Assembly (NCBI RefSeq): GCF_018861865.1
Contig: NZ_JAHLDV010000034.1
Location: forward strand, 1 to 40,506
DNA from: Clostridium frigoris
Lineage (GTDB): Bacteria; Bacillota; Clostridia; Clostridiales; Clostridiaceae
Length of the DNA stretch: 40,506 nt
Direction: 5' to 3'
The notes below the pieces were generated by a model. It worked only from the letters and a program-made list of their open reading frames with translations, was not told where the DNA came from and searched no databases. Both the position numbers and the translations under genes were made by a program. Positions 8,239-15,660 of the stretch are shown here, in pieces (positions within the stretch are counted from its first letter, which is position 1; the number at the start of each line of letters is the position of its first letter).

Positions 8239-9432
8239 GTGGCAAATAACGATTCAAATCAGTCGAATGAAAAATGTAAGTATGAAGAAAGCATCAAAAT
8301 GGAAAACAATCCAAGCAATAATATTAAAAAAGTAATAGGTGTTATGAGCGGTAAAGGTGGAGTAGGTAAATCAACAATTTCAGTTTTATTAGCTAAAGAA
8401 CTAAACAAGAAAGGTTATAAAGTAGGGATATTGGATGCAGATATTACAGGCCCGAGCATACCTAAATTGTTGAATTTAGGGGGCAAGAGAGCAGAGACCT
8501 CTGAAGAAAATATTTGGCCAGTAACAACAGAGGATGGCATTAAGGTGATGTCTCTTAATTTACTTATTGAAGATGAAGAGCAACCAGTAATATGGAGAGG
8601 TCCTATGATAGCAAATACAGTTAAACAGTTTTGGACAAATGTATTATGGGAAGAACTTGACTATTTAATTATTGATATGCCACCTGGAACTTCTGATGTA
8701 GCGCTTACAGCTATGCAGTCATTTCCTATTGATGGCATAGTAATGGTATCAATACCTCAGGATTTAGTTTCTATGATAGTGGCGAAAGCTATTAATATGA
8801 CCAAAAAGATGAATATTAAAATAATAGGGTTAGTAGAAAATATGAGTTACATTGTTTGTCCTAATTGTGAAAAGGAAATAAGATTTTTTGATAATAGTAA
8901 TACACAAGAATTTTTAAATAAAATGAATATACAACTTATTGGAGAGCTTCCAATGAGTAAAGAAATAATAGATGTTATAAATAATAAAAGTAGTATAAGT
9001 AAGGTATTAGATGATAAATTTAAAGCTTTGACTGAAAAAGTAATAGAATTTGTTAATTTTAAGGAGGATGTCAATATGAAAATTGCAGTAGCGAGTGAAG
9101 AGAAAAATGTAAGCGGACATTTTGGGTTTTGTGAAGGATTTACAATATATGATGTAAATGAAGCTAAGGAATTAAAAAAAGAATTTGTTAAGAATCCCGG
9201 TCACAAACCTGGATATCTTCCAGTGTTTCTAAAAGAATTAAATGTAAATCTTATTATTGCAGGTGGCATGGGAGAAACAGCGCAGAATTTATTTAACGAA
9301 AATGGTATAGAAGTAGTAGTGGGTGCACAAGGTCTTTGTGATGATGTAGTACAAAAATATATGGATGGTGAATTAAAATCAACAGGTAGTGTTTGCACGC
9401 AGCATGAACATGAAGGACATTGTAATGAATAA
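8239..9432 (+). CDS. Mrp/NBP35-type ATPase fused to an ORP/NifX domain
   Basis: 397 residues from GTG at 8239, seven bases after AAGGAGG; an in-frame TTG at 8236 is too close to it. Domain 1 (1 to about 270) is an Mrp iron-sulfur carrier ATPase: SGKGGVGKST near residue 36, IDMPPGTSDVALT, and the cluster-binding VCPNC near residue 213. Domain 2 (280-397) is a complete ORP unit: KIAVASEEKNVSGHFGF, a PGHKPGYLPVF block, AGGMGETAQ, and a His/Cys-rich tail. Mrp-ORP fusions are known in Desulfovibrio. Here the junction still contains a ribosome site and ATG (see 9061), so the fusion looks like the loss of a stop between two genes. Confidence 0.9.
   Translation: MANNDSNQSNEKCKYEESIKMENNPSNNIKKVIGVMSGKGGVGKSTISVLLAKELNKKGYKVGILDADITGPSIPKLLNLGGKRAETSEENIWPVTTEDGIKVMSLNLLIEDEEQPVIWRGPMIANTVKQFWTNVLWEELDYLIIDMPPGTSDVALTAMQSFPIDGIVMVSIPQDLVSMIVAKAINMTKKMNIKIIGLVENMSYIVCPNCEKEIRFFDNSNTQEFLNKMNIQLIGELPMSKEIIDVINNKSSISKVLDDKFKALTEKVIEFVNFKEDVNMKIAVASEEKNVSGHFGFCEGFTIYDVNEAKELKKEFVKNPGHKPGYLPVFLKELNVNLIIAGGMGETAQNLFNENGIEVVVGAQGLCDDVVQKYMDGELKSTGSVCTQHEHEGHCNE
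9061..9078 (+). promoter_or_regulatory. Internal ribosome site and ATG inside the Mrp-ORP fusion
   Basis: AAGGAGG at 9061-9067 is followed after eight bases by ATG at 9076, in frame with the fusion and exactly where the stand-alone ORP paralogues at 14732 and 17282 begin. Translation from here would give a free 118-residue ORP besides the long fusion. The Shine-Dalgarno bases encode Lys-Glu-Asp in the linker. Confidence 0.7.
9076..9432 (+). CDS. Possible separate ORP product nested in the fusion
   Basis: Nested reading frame of 118 residues, the same length as the independent gene at 17282-17638 and ending in the same CTQHEHE...HCNE tail. Starting at ATG 9076 behind a consensus ribosome site, it would yield a free metal-cluster-binding ORP from the same message as the fusion. 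Whether both products are made cannot be seen from sequence. Confidence 0.5.
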   Translation: MKIAVASEEKNVSGHFGFCEGFTIYDVNEAKELKKEFVKNPGHKPGYLPVFLKELNVNLIIAGGMGETAQNLFNENGIEVVVGAQGLCDDVVQKYMDGELKSTGSVCTQHEHEGHCNE

Positions 9433-9500
9433 TTATAAAGGATGATTTGATATGTTAGGTTATAGATGTAATAAGTTATACAAATAATGGAGGGATTATT

Positions 9501-9992
9501 ATGAGTAAAGTTCAAGGTAATATGAAATCATGTCTTCAACCAATGGCTAAAATAGTGGTTTCTTGTAGAGGCACCGATGGTAAAAATAATGCATTAGTAG
9601 TAGGATATTGTTGTAATTGTAGCTATGACCCACCAATGGTTATGGTTGGTATTGTACCTTCAAGATATTCATATAAAATTATTAAGGAAACAGGATGTTT
9701 TGTAGTGAATCTTGCTACAAAGCAGCAAAAGGAAATGTTTGATTATTTGGGGAGTCATAGTGGTAGGGATGAAGATAAGTTTTCAAAGCTTAATATTAAA
9801 GTTGAAGAAGGAATAAAGGTAAATGCACCTTTATTAGCAGATTGCCCTATAAATATAGAGTGCAAGGTAGTAGATTCTATAGTTACTGGATCACATGAAA
9901 TGTTTGTAGGTAAAATTGAATATGTGCATTGTAATGGGGAAATAGTTGATATTAAAGGAGAAATAGATTTTTCTAAAATTGATCTTATCTAG
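9501..9992 (+). CDS. Flavoredoxin-like flavin reductase domain protein
   Basis: 163-residue cytosolic FMN-binding split-barrel protein. Visible: GYCCNCSYDPPMVMVGI, PSRYSYKIIKETG and FVVNLATKQQKEMFDYLG, the usual pattern of flavoredoxin-like electron carriers. ATG at 9501 has a GGAGGG site. In this operon it could supply electrons to the cluster proteins (inference). It is the only intact member here: a copy at 15150-15413 has two internal deletions and a short scrap remains at 18566-18660. Those copies make it possible to reconstruct how the deletions happened. Confidence 0.85.
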   Translation: MSKVQGNMKSCLQPMAKIVVSCRGTDGKNNALVVGYCCNCSYDPPMVMVGIVPSRYSYKIIKETGCFVVNLATKQQKEMFDYLGSHSGRDEDKFSKLNIKVEEGIKVNAPLLADCPINIECKVVDSIVTGSHEMFVGKIEYVHCNGEIVDIKGEIDFSKIDLI

Positions 9993-10007
9993 TAGGCAAA
10001 AAAATAT

Positions 10008-10050
10008 ACTTAATTCAATAAATAATTAATTAAATACTTCTCAGGAGGAT
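10008..10050 (+). pseudogene. Scar of a DUF5320 gene 3' end
   Basis: About 40 bases, including AATACTTCTCAGG and the following terminator, match the 3' end of the DUF5320 gene at 12204-12488 base for base with few changes. The body of that gene is gone. This indicates that cassette 1 once carried its own DUF5320 gene here. Confidence 0.55.
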
Positions 10051-10082
10051 AAATAAGGGGGTGGGGTACCACCCCCTTATTT
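10051..10082 (+). terminator. Terminator of orp cassette 1
   Basis: Perfect 14-bp stem, 10051-10064 with 10069-10082 (AAATAAGGGGGTGG and complement), around a 4-base loop. It is G/C-rich in the middle and ends in TTATT. It is related to the terminator behind the DUF5320 gene at 12488. Confidence 0.8.
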
Positions 10083-10125
10083 ATTATAAAAATAGTAAAA
10101 CAAATAGAGAAAGGATAACAAACTA

Positions 10126-11490
10126 ATGAATGATATACATAAATTTAAATGTAATGATGATTGTTTTATATTAGATGTAAGTTCTGGTACTATTCATGTA
10201 GTAGATAAAATTATATATGATATAGTTAATGAAAATAATATTGAGAGTAGAAGTAATGTCATAAACAAATACAGAGGAATATATGATGAAAACATTTTAA
10301 ATGAATGTTATGACGAAATAGAAGAACTTATAGAAGATGATAAATTGTATTCAGATGATGTATATGAGCCTATTGCTAAAGAATTTGAAAAAGAACCTGA
10401 TTACATAAAAGCTGTATGTCTTAATATTGCTCATGATTGTAATTTAAGATGTAAATATTGTTTTGCTGATGGAGAAGGTTATGATAGGCAAAGAATATTA
10501 ATGAGTTTTGATGTTGCTAAAAAAAGTATTGATTTCTTAATTAAAAATTCAGGCACAAGAGTTAATATAGAAGTGGATTTTTTTGGAGGGGAACCTCTTT
10601 TAAATATGGATGTTGTTAAAAGAACAGTTGATTATGCAAGAAGTAAAGAAAAACAATACAATAAAAATTTTAGATTTACGATTACTACAAATGCTACATT
10701 GTTAACTGAAGATATTATGGATTATTTAGATGATAATATGGTAAATGTTGTATTAAGTATTGATGGTAGAAAAGAAGTAGAAGATAGTATAAGGATAAAA
10801 ATTAATGGTGGAGGAACATATGATGATATTCTTCCTAAAATAAAGAGTATGGTTGAAAGAAGAGTTAAATCTAAAAAACAGTATTATATAAGAGGAACAT
10901 TTACTTCACAAAACTTAGATTTTTCTAAAGATATAAAACATTTTATAGATCTTGGATTTAAGGAGATTTCAATTGAGCCAGTGGTGTTATCAGCTGATAA
11001 TCCTCTATCTATTAAAAAAGAATATTTAGAGCAAATATACGAATAATATGATATCATTTTTAATGAATTATTAAAGCATGATGATGTTATTTTTTATCAT
11101 TTTAATATTAATATTAATGGTGGGGCATGCATTTATAAAAGAATATCTGGTTGTGGGGCTGGCTTTGAATATATTGCAGTAACTCTAGAAGGGGATATAT
11201 ACCCTTGTCATCAATTTGTAGGCAATAAAGTTTTTTATATGGGAAATGTGTATGATGGTATTGAAAATAAAGAAATGTCAACAGATTTTAGAAAATCTAA
11301 TATATATAATAAACCAGAATGTAAAAAATGTTGGGCAAGATTTTATTGTAGTGGAGGTTGTCAAGCTAATAATTATAATTCTACTGGAGATACATTAATG
11401 CCTTATGAAATTGGGTGCAATATGCAAAAAAGAAGAATTGAATATGCAATTGCATTACAATATTATAGGAGTAATAAAATATTATCATAA
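10126..11490 (+). pseudogene. scfB: SPASM radical SAM maturase (SCIFF maturase-like), interrupted by one ochre codon
   Basis: Reads as one gene of about 455 codons broken by a single in-frame TAA at 11044-11046. The first part (306 residues) has the N-terminal recognition domain (HKFKCNDDCFILDVSSG) and the SAM cluster at Cys105, 109, 112 (CNLRCKYC). The same frame continues as YDIIFNELL and carries the SPASM cysteines in GCGAGFEY, YPCHQF, ECKKCW and CSGGCQANN. The stop stands where GAA is expected. Such enzymes install thioether links in the Cys-rich SCIFF peptide ScfA, normally encoded just upstream; no such peptide is visible here. A scrap of a second copy lies at 15679-15738. Probably non-functional. 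Confidence 0.8.
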
Positions 11491-11608
11491 TATTATATAG
11501 TATTAAGAATAAAAGATTACTATAAAATGAAACTTGTGCAAGTTATTTAAGCTGCATTTGATAAAAATTATTTATATTATATAAAGTTTAAAGTATGGAG
11601 GTTGAGAG

Positions 11609-12016
11609 ATGTATAGTGATAAGGTGATGGAACATTTTATGAACCCAAGAAATGTCGGAGTAATTAAAGATGCTGACGGCATAGGTGAAGTTGGAAATGC
11701 ACAGTGTGGAGACATAATGAGAATATTCATTAAGGTTAAAAATAATATAATAGTAGATACAAAATTTATGATTTTTGGATGTGGTTCTGCTGTGGCATCT
11801 AGTAGTATGGCTACGGAGATTATTAAGGGAAAAACACTTGAAGACGCTTGGAAAATTACCAATAAAACTGTTGCAGATTCATTAGACGGGCTTCCAACAA
11901 TTAAAATGCACTGCTCGGTTTTAGCAGAGGAAGTTATACATGCAGCTATAAATGATTATAGAGTAAAACAGGGGATGGAGCCTTGGATTAGCAGCTTAGA
12001 TAGTGAAATGGTATAA
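11609..12016 (+). CDS. NifU/IscU-type iron-sulfur scaffold protein
   Basis: 135 residues, the single-domain NifU N-terminal type. Cluster ligands are Cys33 (AQCGD), Cys58 (FGCGSA) and Cys102 (MHCSVLAEE); Asp35, the usual stabilising residue, is present. ATG at 11609 has a TGGAGG site. It builds transient [2Fe-2S]/[4Fe-4S] clusters from sulfide delivered by a cysteine desulfurase, which is not encoded in this window. Its place between two orp cassettes fits a role in feeding clusters to the MinD/Mrp ATPases. It ends in a strong hairpin at 12034. Confidence 0.9.
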   Translation: MYSDKVMEHFMNPRNVGVIKDADGIGEVGNAQCGDIMRIFIKVKNNIIVDTKFMIFGCGSAVASSSMATEIIKGKTLEDAWKITNKTVADSLDGLPTIKMHCSVLAEEVIHAAINDYRVKQGMEPWISSLDSEMV

Positions 12017-12033
12017 AATTAGGTGTTATATTT

Positions 12034-12078
12034 AATAGACTATACTATTGTTTACACAAAACAATAGTATAGTCTATT
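12034..12078 (+). terminator. 20-bp perfect hairpin behind nifU
   Basis: AATAGACTATACTATTGTTT (12034-12053) pairs perfectly with 12059-12078 around a 5-base loop. The tract after it is only weakly T-rich. A closely related hairpin with the same GACTATACYATTRTT core is found at 18680-18719. Confidence 0.65.
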
Positions 12079-12125
12079 ACTTTGTGGAAATATTTTATGA
12101 AAAACAAATTCATCAAAATTAGTTA

Positions 12126-12180
12126 TTGACATATGCCCAAAATTGAGTATAATAAAAGTTGTAAGGGGCAAATGCCCAAA
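12126..12180 (+). promoter_or_regulatory. Promoter with GGGCAWWTGCCC palindromes, DUF5320 gene
   Basis: -35 TTGACA (12126-12131), 16-base spacer, -10 TATAAT (12148-12153). The -35 lies in TTGACATATGCCCAA (12126-12140). A second palindrome, GGGGCAAATGCCCAAA, is at 12165-12180, just ahead of the ribosome site. The same plan, somewhat decayed, recurs at 15431-15485. It is related to, but distinct from, the module at 5525. Confidence 0.7.
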
Positions 12181-12203
12181 ACTAAAATAAAGGAGATGTT
12201 TTC

Positions 12204-12488
12204 ATGGCTAGAAGAGATGGTACAGGTCCAAGAGGAATGGGATCAAACACAGGAAGAGGTATGGGCGGTTGTAATGTAACTAATGCGGCAGGTGAAACTA
12301 GTGGCCTTGGTATGGGATTAGGGTTAGGTAGAAGAGGCGGTTGTGGAATGGGTTTAGTAATGAATGGTTTTAATAATTCAATTAATCCTGTAAACCAAAA
12401 GGATTTACTTGCACAAGAAAAAATTAATCTTGAAAATAGACTCAATTTAATAAATAATCAATTGAATACTTCTCAGGGTGATAAGTAA
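12204..12488 (+). CDS. DUF5320 glycine-rich small protein
   Basis: 94 residues starting MARRDGTGPRGMG, the DUF5320 opening, followed by a Gly/Met/Arg-rich region with GRGMGGCNV and two cysteines, then a short charged helix (about 70-90, AQEKINLENRLNLINNQL) that could form a coiled coil. AAAGGAGATG precedes the start. The family is regularly found beside NifX/ORP and Mrp genes in anaerobes; its function is unknown. A shortened paralogue lies at 15505 and a scar at 10008. Confidence 0.8.
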   Translation: MARRDGTGPRGMGSNTGRGMGGCNVTNAAGETSGLGMGLGLGRRGGCGMGLVMNGFNNSINPVNQKDLLAQEKINLENRLNLINNQLNTSQGDK

Positions 12489-12520
12489 ATAAGGGGTGAT
12501 CTTTCACCCCTTATTTTTTT
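12488..12520 (+). terminator. Terminator of DUF5320 gene
   Basis: Perfect 12-bp stem (12488-12499 with 12504-12515, AATAAGGGGTGA and complement) with a 4-base loop, then a T run to 12520. Separates the DUF5320 unit from cassette 2. Confidence 0.9.
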
Positions 12521-12555
12521 AGTTTCGTTTATATATTTATTTAATTATATTATCA

Positions 12556-12614
12556 TTATTGGCATTTGACAATAACTAAAAATAGTAGTATTATCAAATT
12601 AGCAAATGCCAATA
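12556..12614 (+). promoter_or_regulatory. Operator-flanked promoter of orp cassette 2
   Basis: Same layout as at 5525. Palindrome 1 TTATTGGCATTTGACAATAA (12556-12575) contains -35 TTGACA (12566-12571). A 17-base spacer leads to -10 TATTAT (12589-12594), then a 4-base gap and palindrome 2 TTAGCAAATGCCAATA (12599-12614). Confidence 0.8.
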
Positions 12615-12636
12615 TCTAAATAGAGGAGGAGTAGTA

Positions 12637-13002
12637 ATGAAAATAGTAATTTCATCAACAGGGAAAACTAATGAAGATTTATTAAATACCAGGTTTGGAA
12701 GATGTGAATATTTTCAAATTCATGATACTAAAAGTGGAGAAGTAAAAGTTATAGAAAATAAGGGTCAAAATGCTAGTGGTGGAGCAGGAATTCTTGCTTC
12801 TAACCAAATAATTGATGAAAATATAGATGTTATTATAACAGGTAATCTTGGTCCCAATGCTTTTGAACTTATTGAAAAAGCAGAAATTAAAGCATATAAG
12901 TGTGAAAGTATTGTTATAAGTTCAGTACTTGAGAAATATAATAAAAGCGAATTAGAACAAATACAAATGTCTGGTCCTGCGTATCATGGTGGGGGTAAGT
13001 AG
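12637..13002 (+). CDS. NifX/ORP-type protein (type A), cassette 2
   Basis: 121 residues, a clear paralogue of the gene at 5611. It shares MKIVISS, RFGRCEYFQIHD, SGGAGI and the VIITGNLGPNAFELIEKA block, with differences scattered along its length, so the duplication is not very recent. GAGGAGG precedes ATG 12637. It ends in SGPAYHGGGK, and its stop falls one base before the next gene's ATG at 13004. Expected to hold a metal-sulfur cluster in the cytosol; the natural cluster is not known. Confidence 0.88.
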   Translation: MKIVISSTGKTNEDLLNTRFGRCEYFQIHDTKSGEVKVIENKGQNASGGAGILASNQIIDENIDVIITGNLGPNAFELIEKAEIKAYKCESIVISSVLEKYNKSELEQIQMSGPAYHGGGK

Positions 13003-13003
13003 A

Positions 13004-13840
13004 ATGGGAATGAATATAGCAGTTCTTAGTGGAAAAGGAGGAACAGGAAAAACTACGATTTCAATTAATCTTGCTCTTGCATTAAAGGCGAATTATATAG
13101 ATTGTGATGTTGAAGAACCAAATGGTTTTTTATTTTTAAAACCTATAGTAGATAAAACAGAAAAAGTTATGGTAGAGTACCCAATTATAGATAAAGCTAA
13201 TTGTACTTCTTGTGGGGCTTGTGTAAATGCATGTCAATTTAACGCTCTTGCAAAAGTGAAAGATGAAATTTTACTTTTCTCTAAATTATGTCATGGATGT
13301 GGAGCTTGTGAACTTGCATGTAATTATAATGCTATAACTTACAATAAAAGACAAACAGGTAAAATTGAAAGCGGGAAAGTAAGAAATATAAATTGTAGTA
13401 GAGGGATTTTAAATGTAAATGAACCTATGGCAGTACCTGTTATTAGACAATTGCTTAAAAGTATATCAGGTGGAGTTAATTTAATAGATTGTCCTCCAGG
13501 TACTTCTTGTAATGTAGTAAATGCACTGAAATATGCGAGCGCAGCAATACTTGTAACAGAACCTTCAGAGTTTGGACTTCATGATTTGAAAATGGCAGTA
13601 GGAGTTGTAAAAATGTATAATATACCTTTTGGTATAGTTATAAATAAAGATGATGAAAAAGATAATATAATAAAAAGATATTGCAAGGAAGAAAAAATAA
13701 AGTTATTAGGAACTGTTCCTTATAGTAAAAATACAGCAGTACTTTATTCTAGGGGAGAAATACTATATGATGATCCACATCATAAAGTACTATTTGATGA
13801 ACTTTCAAAGGAAGTAAAAGAGGTGATATCTTGGAACTAG
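13004..13840 (+). CDS. MinD-family [4Fe-4S] ATPase, partner 1, cassette 2
   Basis: 278 residues. Walker A SGKGGTGKTT lies near the start; two ferredoxin motifs read CTSCGACVNAC and CHGCGACELAC; switch segments are DCPPGTSCNVV and VTEPSEFGLHDL. I chose ATG 13004 because GGGGG at 12991-12995 lies at the right distance; the ATG at 13010 matches the start of the paralogue, and an earlier in-frame ATG at 12986 lies inside the previous gene. It overlaps partner 2 by 10 bases, exactly as in cassette 1. The conserved coupling argues that both ATPases are made in equal amounts and act together. Confidence 0.9.
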   Translation: MGMNIAVLSGKGGTGKTTISINLALALKANYIDCDVEEPNGFLFLKPIVDKTEKVMVEYPIIDKANCTSCGACVNACQFNALAKVKDEILLFSKLCHGCGACELACNYNAITYNKRQTGKIESGKVRNINCSRGILNVNEPMAVPVIRQLLKSISGGVNLIDCPPGTSCNVVNALKYASAAILVTEPSEFGLHDLKMAVGVVKMYNIPFGIVINKDDEKDNIIKRYCKEEKIKLLGTVPYSKNTAVLYSRGEILYDDPHHKVLFDELSKEVKEVISWN

Positions 13841-14682
13841 TAATTTTAAGTGGTAAAGGTGGAACGGGTAAAACTACAATTGCAACAGCACTTGCTGAAC
13901 TTGCCAAAGATGTAATAAGAATAGATTGTGATGTAGACGCACCTAATCTTTATATGTTTTACAAAGGACAAGACATCGAAAAAAGTGAATTTATAGGTGG
14001 TAAAAAAGCTGTAATAGACGAATCTCTTTGTACCAAGTGTTGTGTATGTGAGACTGTGTGCAAATTTGAAGCTATAGAAAATTGTAAAATAAATTTATTT
14101 GCTTGTGAGGGATGTGGTTCTTGTACATTAGTATGCCCACAAAATGCTATAAGTTTAAAATCGGAAAAAACAGCAGAAACATTTATTACTAAGCTAGATA
14201 CAGGTATAATTTCAAGAGCAGAAATGGATATAGGTAGTGATAGCTCAGGACTGCTAGTAACGTTTCTTAGAAAAAATGGTAGAAAATTTAATGATAAAGA
14301 GAAACTAACTATATTAGATGGTTCACCAGGTATTGGGTGTCCTGTTATAGCATCAATAACAGGAAGTGATGCAGTACTCACTGTTACAGAACCTACAAAA
14401 TCAGGTCTTGGAGATTTAAAGAGAGTAGTAGAATTATGTGAACATTTTGGAGTTATTACTATGGTTTGTATAAATAAATATGATATAAATGAAGAAGTAG
14501 CTAAGGAAATAGAAGACTTTGCTTATGATAAAGGTTTAAAAATAGTTGGTAAAATTCCATATGATGATATTGTTATGAAATCGATAAATGAGTTAAAACC
14601 TATTACTTGTTATAAAGAAAGTATAGCCGAAAAAGCTATTGAGGATATGTGGAGTATTATAAAAGAAGCATTTAGACTTTAA
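13831..14682 (+). CDS. MinD-family [4Fe-4S] ATPase, partner 2, cassette 2
   Basis: 283 residues from TTG 13831 behind AGAGGTGA. Walker A SGKGGTGKTT; ferredoxin motifs CTKCCVCETVC and CEGCGSCTLVCPQNA; GSPGIGCPV and VTEPTKSGLGDL switch segments. It has an extra cysteine in the first motif (KCCVC) and lacks the roughly 20-residue charged insert of the cassette 1 homologue. The ending ELKPITCYKESIAEKAIEDM is nearly the same in both. Probable partner of the preceding ATPase in metal-cluster transfer. Confidence 0.9.
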   Translation: MELVILSGKGGTGKTTIATALAELAKDVIRIDCDVDAPNLYMFYKGQDIEKSEFIGGKKAVIDESLCTKCCVCETVCKFEAIENCKINLFACEGCGSCTLVCPQNAISLKSEKTAETFITKLDTGIISRAEMDIGSDSSGLLVTFLRKNGRKFNDKEKLTILDGSPGIGCPVIASITGSDAVLTVTEPTKSGLGDLKRVVELCEHFGVITMVCINKYDINEEVAKEIEDFAYDKGLKIVGKIPYDDIVMKSINELKPITCYKESIAEKAIEDMWSIIKEAFRL

Positions 14683-14731
14683 AAGAACATGTAAAATAAA
14701 TTTATTAATTAAAATATAGGAGGAATTATAA

Positions 14732-15070
14732 ATGAGAATAGCAGTTGCAAGTGAAGAAAGTAAAGTTAGTGGACATTTTGGATATTGTGAAGGGTTTACA
14801 ATATATGAAGTAGAGGATGGTAAATCAATAAGTAATAGTTTTACTGCAAATCCAGGACATAAACCTGGGTATCTTCCAGTGTTTTTAAAGGAATTGAATG
14901 TAGATATTATTATTGCAGGTGGAATGGGAGAAACAGCACAAAACTTATTTAATGAAAATGGTATTGAGGTAGTAGTTGGTGCACAGGGATTAAGTGATGA
15001 CGCAGTACAAAAATATATAAGTGGTAAATTAAAATCAACAGGTTCTGTTTGTCATGAACATATACAATAA
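14732..15070 (+). CDS. Stand-alone ORP/NifX-type protein (type B)
   Basis: 112 residues, very close to the C-terminal half of the Mrp-ORP fusion: RIAVASEESKVSGHFGY, a PGHKPGYLPVF block, IIAGGMGETAQNLF and EVVVGAQG. Its tail is shorter (SVCHEHIQ) and has fewer potential metal ligands than the CTQHEHE...HCNE tail of the other two copies. AGGAGG precedes ATG 14732. Cassette 2 thus has a free ORP but no Mrp partner of its own, so it may rely on the Mrp of another cassette. Confidence 0.88.
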   Translation: MRIAVASEESKVSGHFGYCEGFTIYEVEDGKSISNSFTANPGHKPGYLPVFLKELNVDIIIAGGMGETAQNLFNENGIEVVVGAQGLSDDAVQKYISGKLKSTGSVCHEHIQ

Positions 15071-15149
15071 ACGCACATAATTTTATAAGTGTTTAGTAAT
15101 TTAAAATGGTTATTATACAAGTAAATTGTACTAAAGATGGGGAATTAGA

Positions 15150-15413
15150 ATGGGAAAAATTCAAGCGGATATGAATTCTTGTTTTCAACCAATGCCTAAA
15201 GTGATAGTTTCTTGTAGAAGCCTTGATGGTAAAAATAATGTGTTAGTAGTAGCTTATTGTTGTAATTGTAACTATAATCCACCAATGATTATGAGAGGTA
15301 TTGTTCCATCACGATATTCCCACAAAATTTTCAAGGAAACAGGTTCTTTTGTATTAAACATAGCTACTAAAGATCAGAAAGAAATGTTTGTAGGTAAAAT
15401 TGAACTTATTTAA
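15150..15413 (+). pseudogene. Flavoredoxin gene with two internal deletions
   Basis: The 87-residue frame follows the intact protein at 9501 up to QKEMF, then jumps to VGKIE and again to the terminal LI. Both junctions lie at short direct repeats still visible in the intact gene: GAAATGTTTG (9735-9744 and 9898-9907) and AAAATTGA. The reading frame survives both deletions, but the second half of the barrel is gone, so it is unlikely to bind flavin. The start at 15150 has only a weak GGGGAA site. Confidence 0.8.
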
Positions 15414-15430
15414 TATTATCAGAGTAGTTA

Positions 15431-15485
15431 TTGATATATACCCAATACGGAGTATAATGGTAGTTGTAAAGGGTATATGACCAAA
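15431..15485 (+). promoter_or_regulatory. Promoter with degenerate GGGTATATG palindromes, small DUF5320 gene
   Basis: -35 TTGATA (15431-15436), 16-base spacer, -10 TATAAT (15453-15458). TTGATATATACCCAA (15431-15445) and GGGTATATGACCAAA (15471-15485) occupy the same positions as the two palindromes at 12126-12180. This is a duplicated, partly decayed version of that control region. Confidence 0.65.
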
Positions 15486-15504
15486 GATAAAAGAAGACGA
15501 GGTT

Positions 15505-15660
15505 ATGTCAAGAAGAGATGGTACAGGTCCAACAGGAATGGGACCAAAAACAGGAAGAGGATTAGGATTATGCAATGTAGCTAAAGTTGCAACTGTAGTT
15601 GGAGGATTAGGACTTAAAATGGGACTTGGTAATATAAATAACCCTATTAATAAAAAATAA
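15505..15660 (+). CDS. Short DUF5320-like protein
   Basis: 51 residues opening MSRRDGTGPTGMGPKTGRG and ending NNPINKK. It is a shortened paralogue of the gene at 12204: the same Gly/Met-rich head with one cysteine, but the helical tail is missing. A GACGAGG ribosome site stands a few bases before ATG 15505, and the promoter at 15431 is still recognisable, so it may be expressed. Function unknown. Confidence 0.6.
   Translation: MSRRDGTGPTGMGPKTGRGLGLCNVAKVATVVGGLGLKMGLGNINNPINKK

Noticed and set aside
9201-9515. Antisense frames opposite the ORP and MinD genes
   Set aside because: They mirror strongly coding sequence, have no ribosome sites and no known domains.
11044-11046. Recoded stop codon in the scfB-like gene
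   Set aside because: The codon is TAA, not TGA (selenocysteine) or TAG (pyrrolysine), and no recoding element is seen; a nonsense mutation is simpler.
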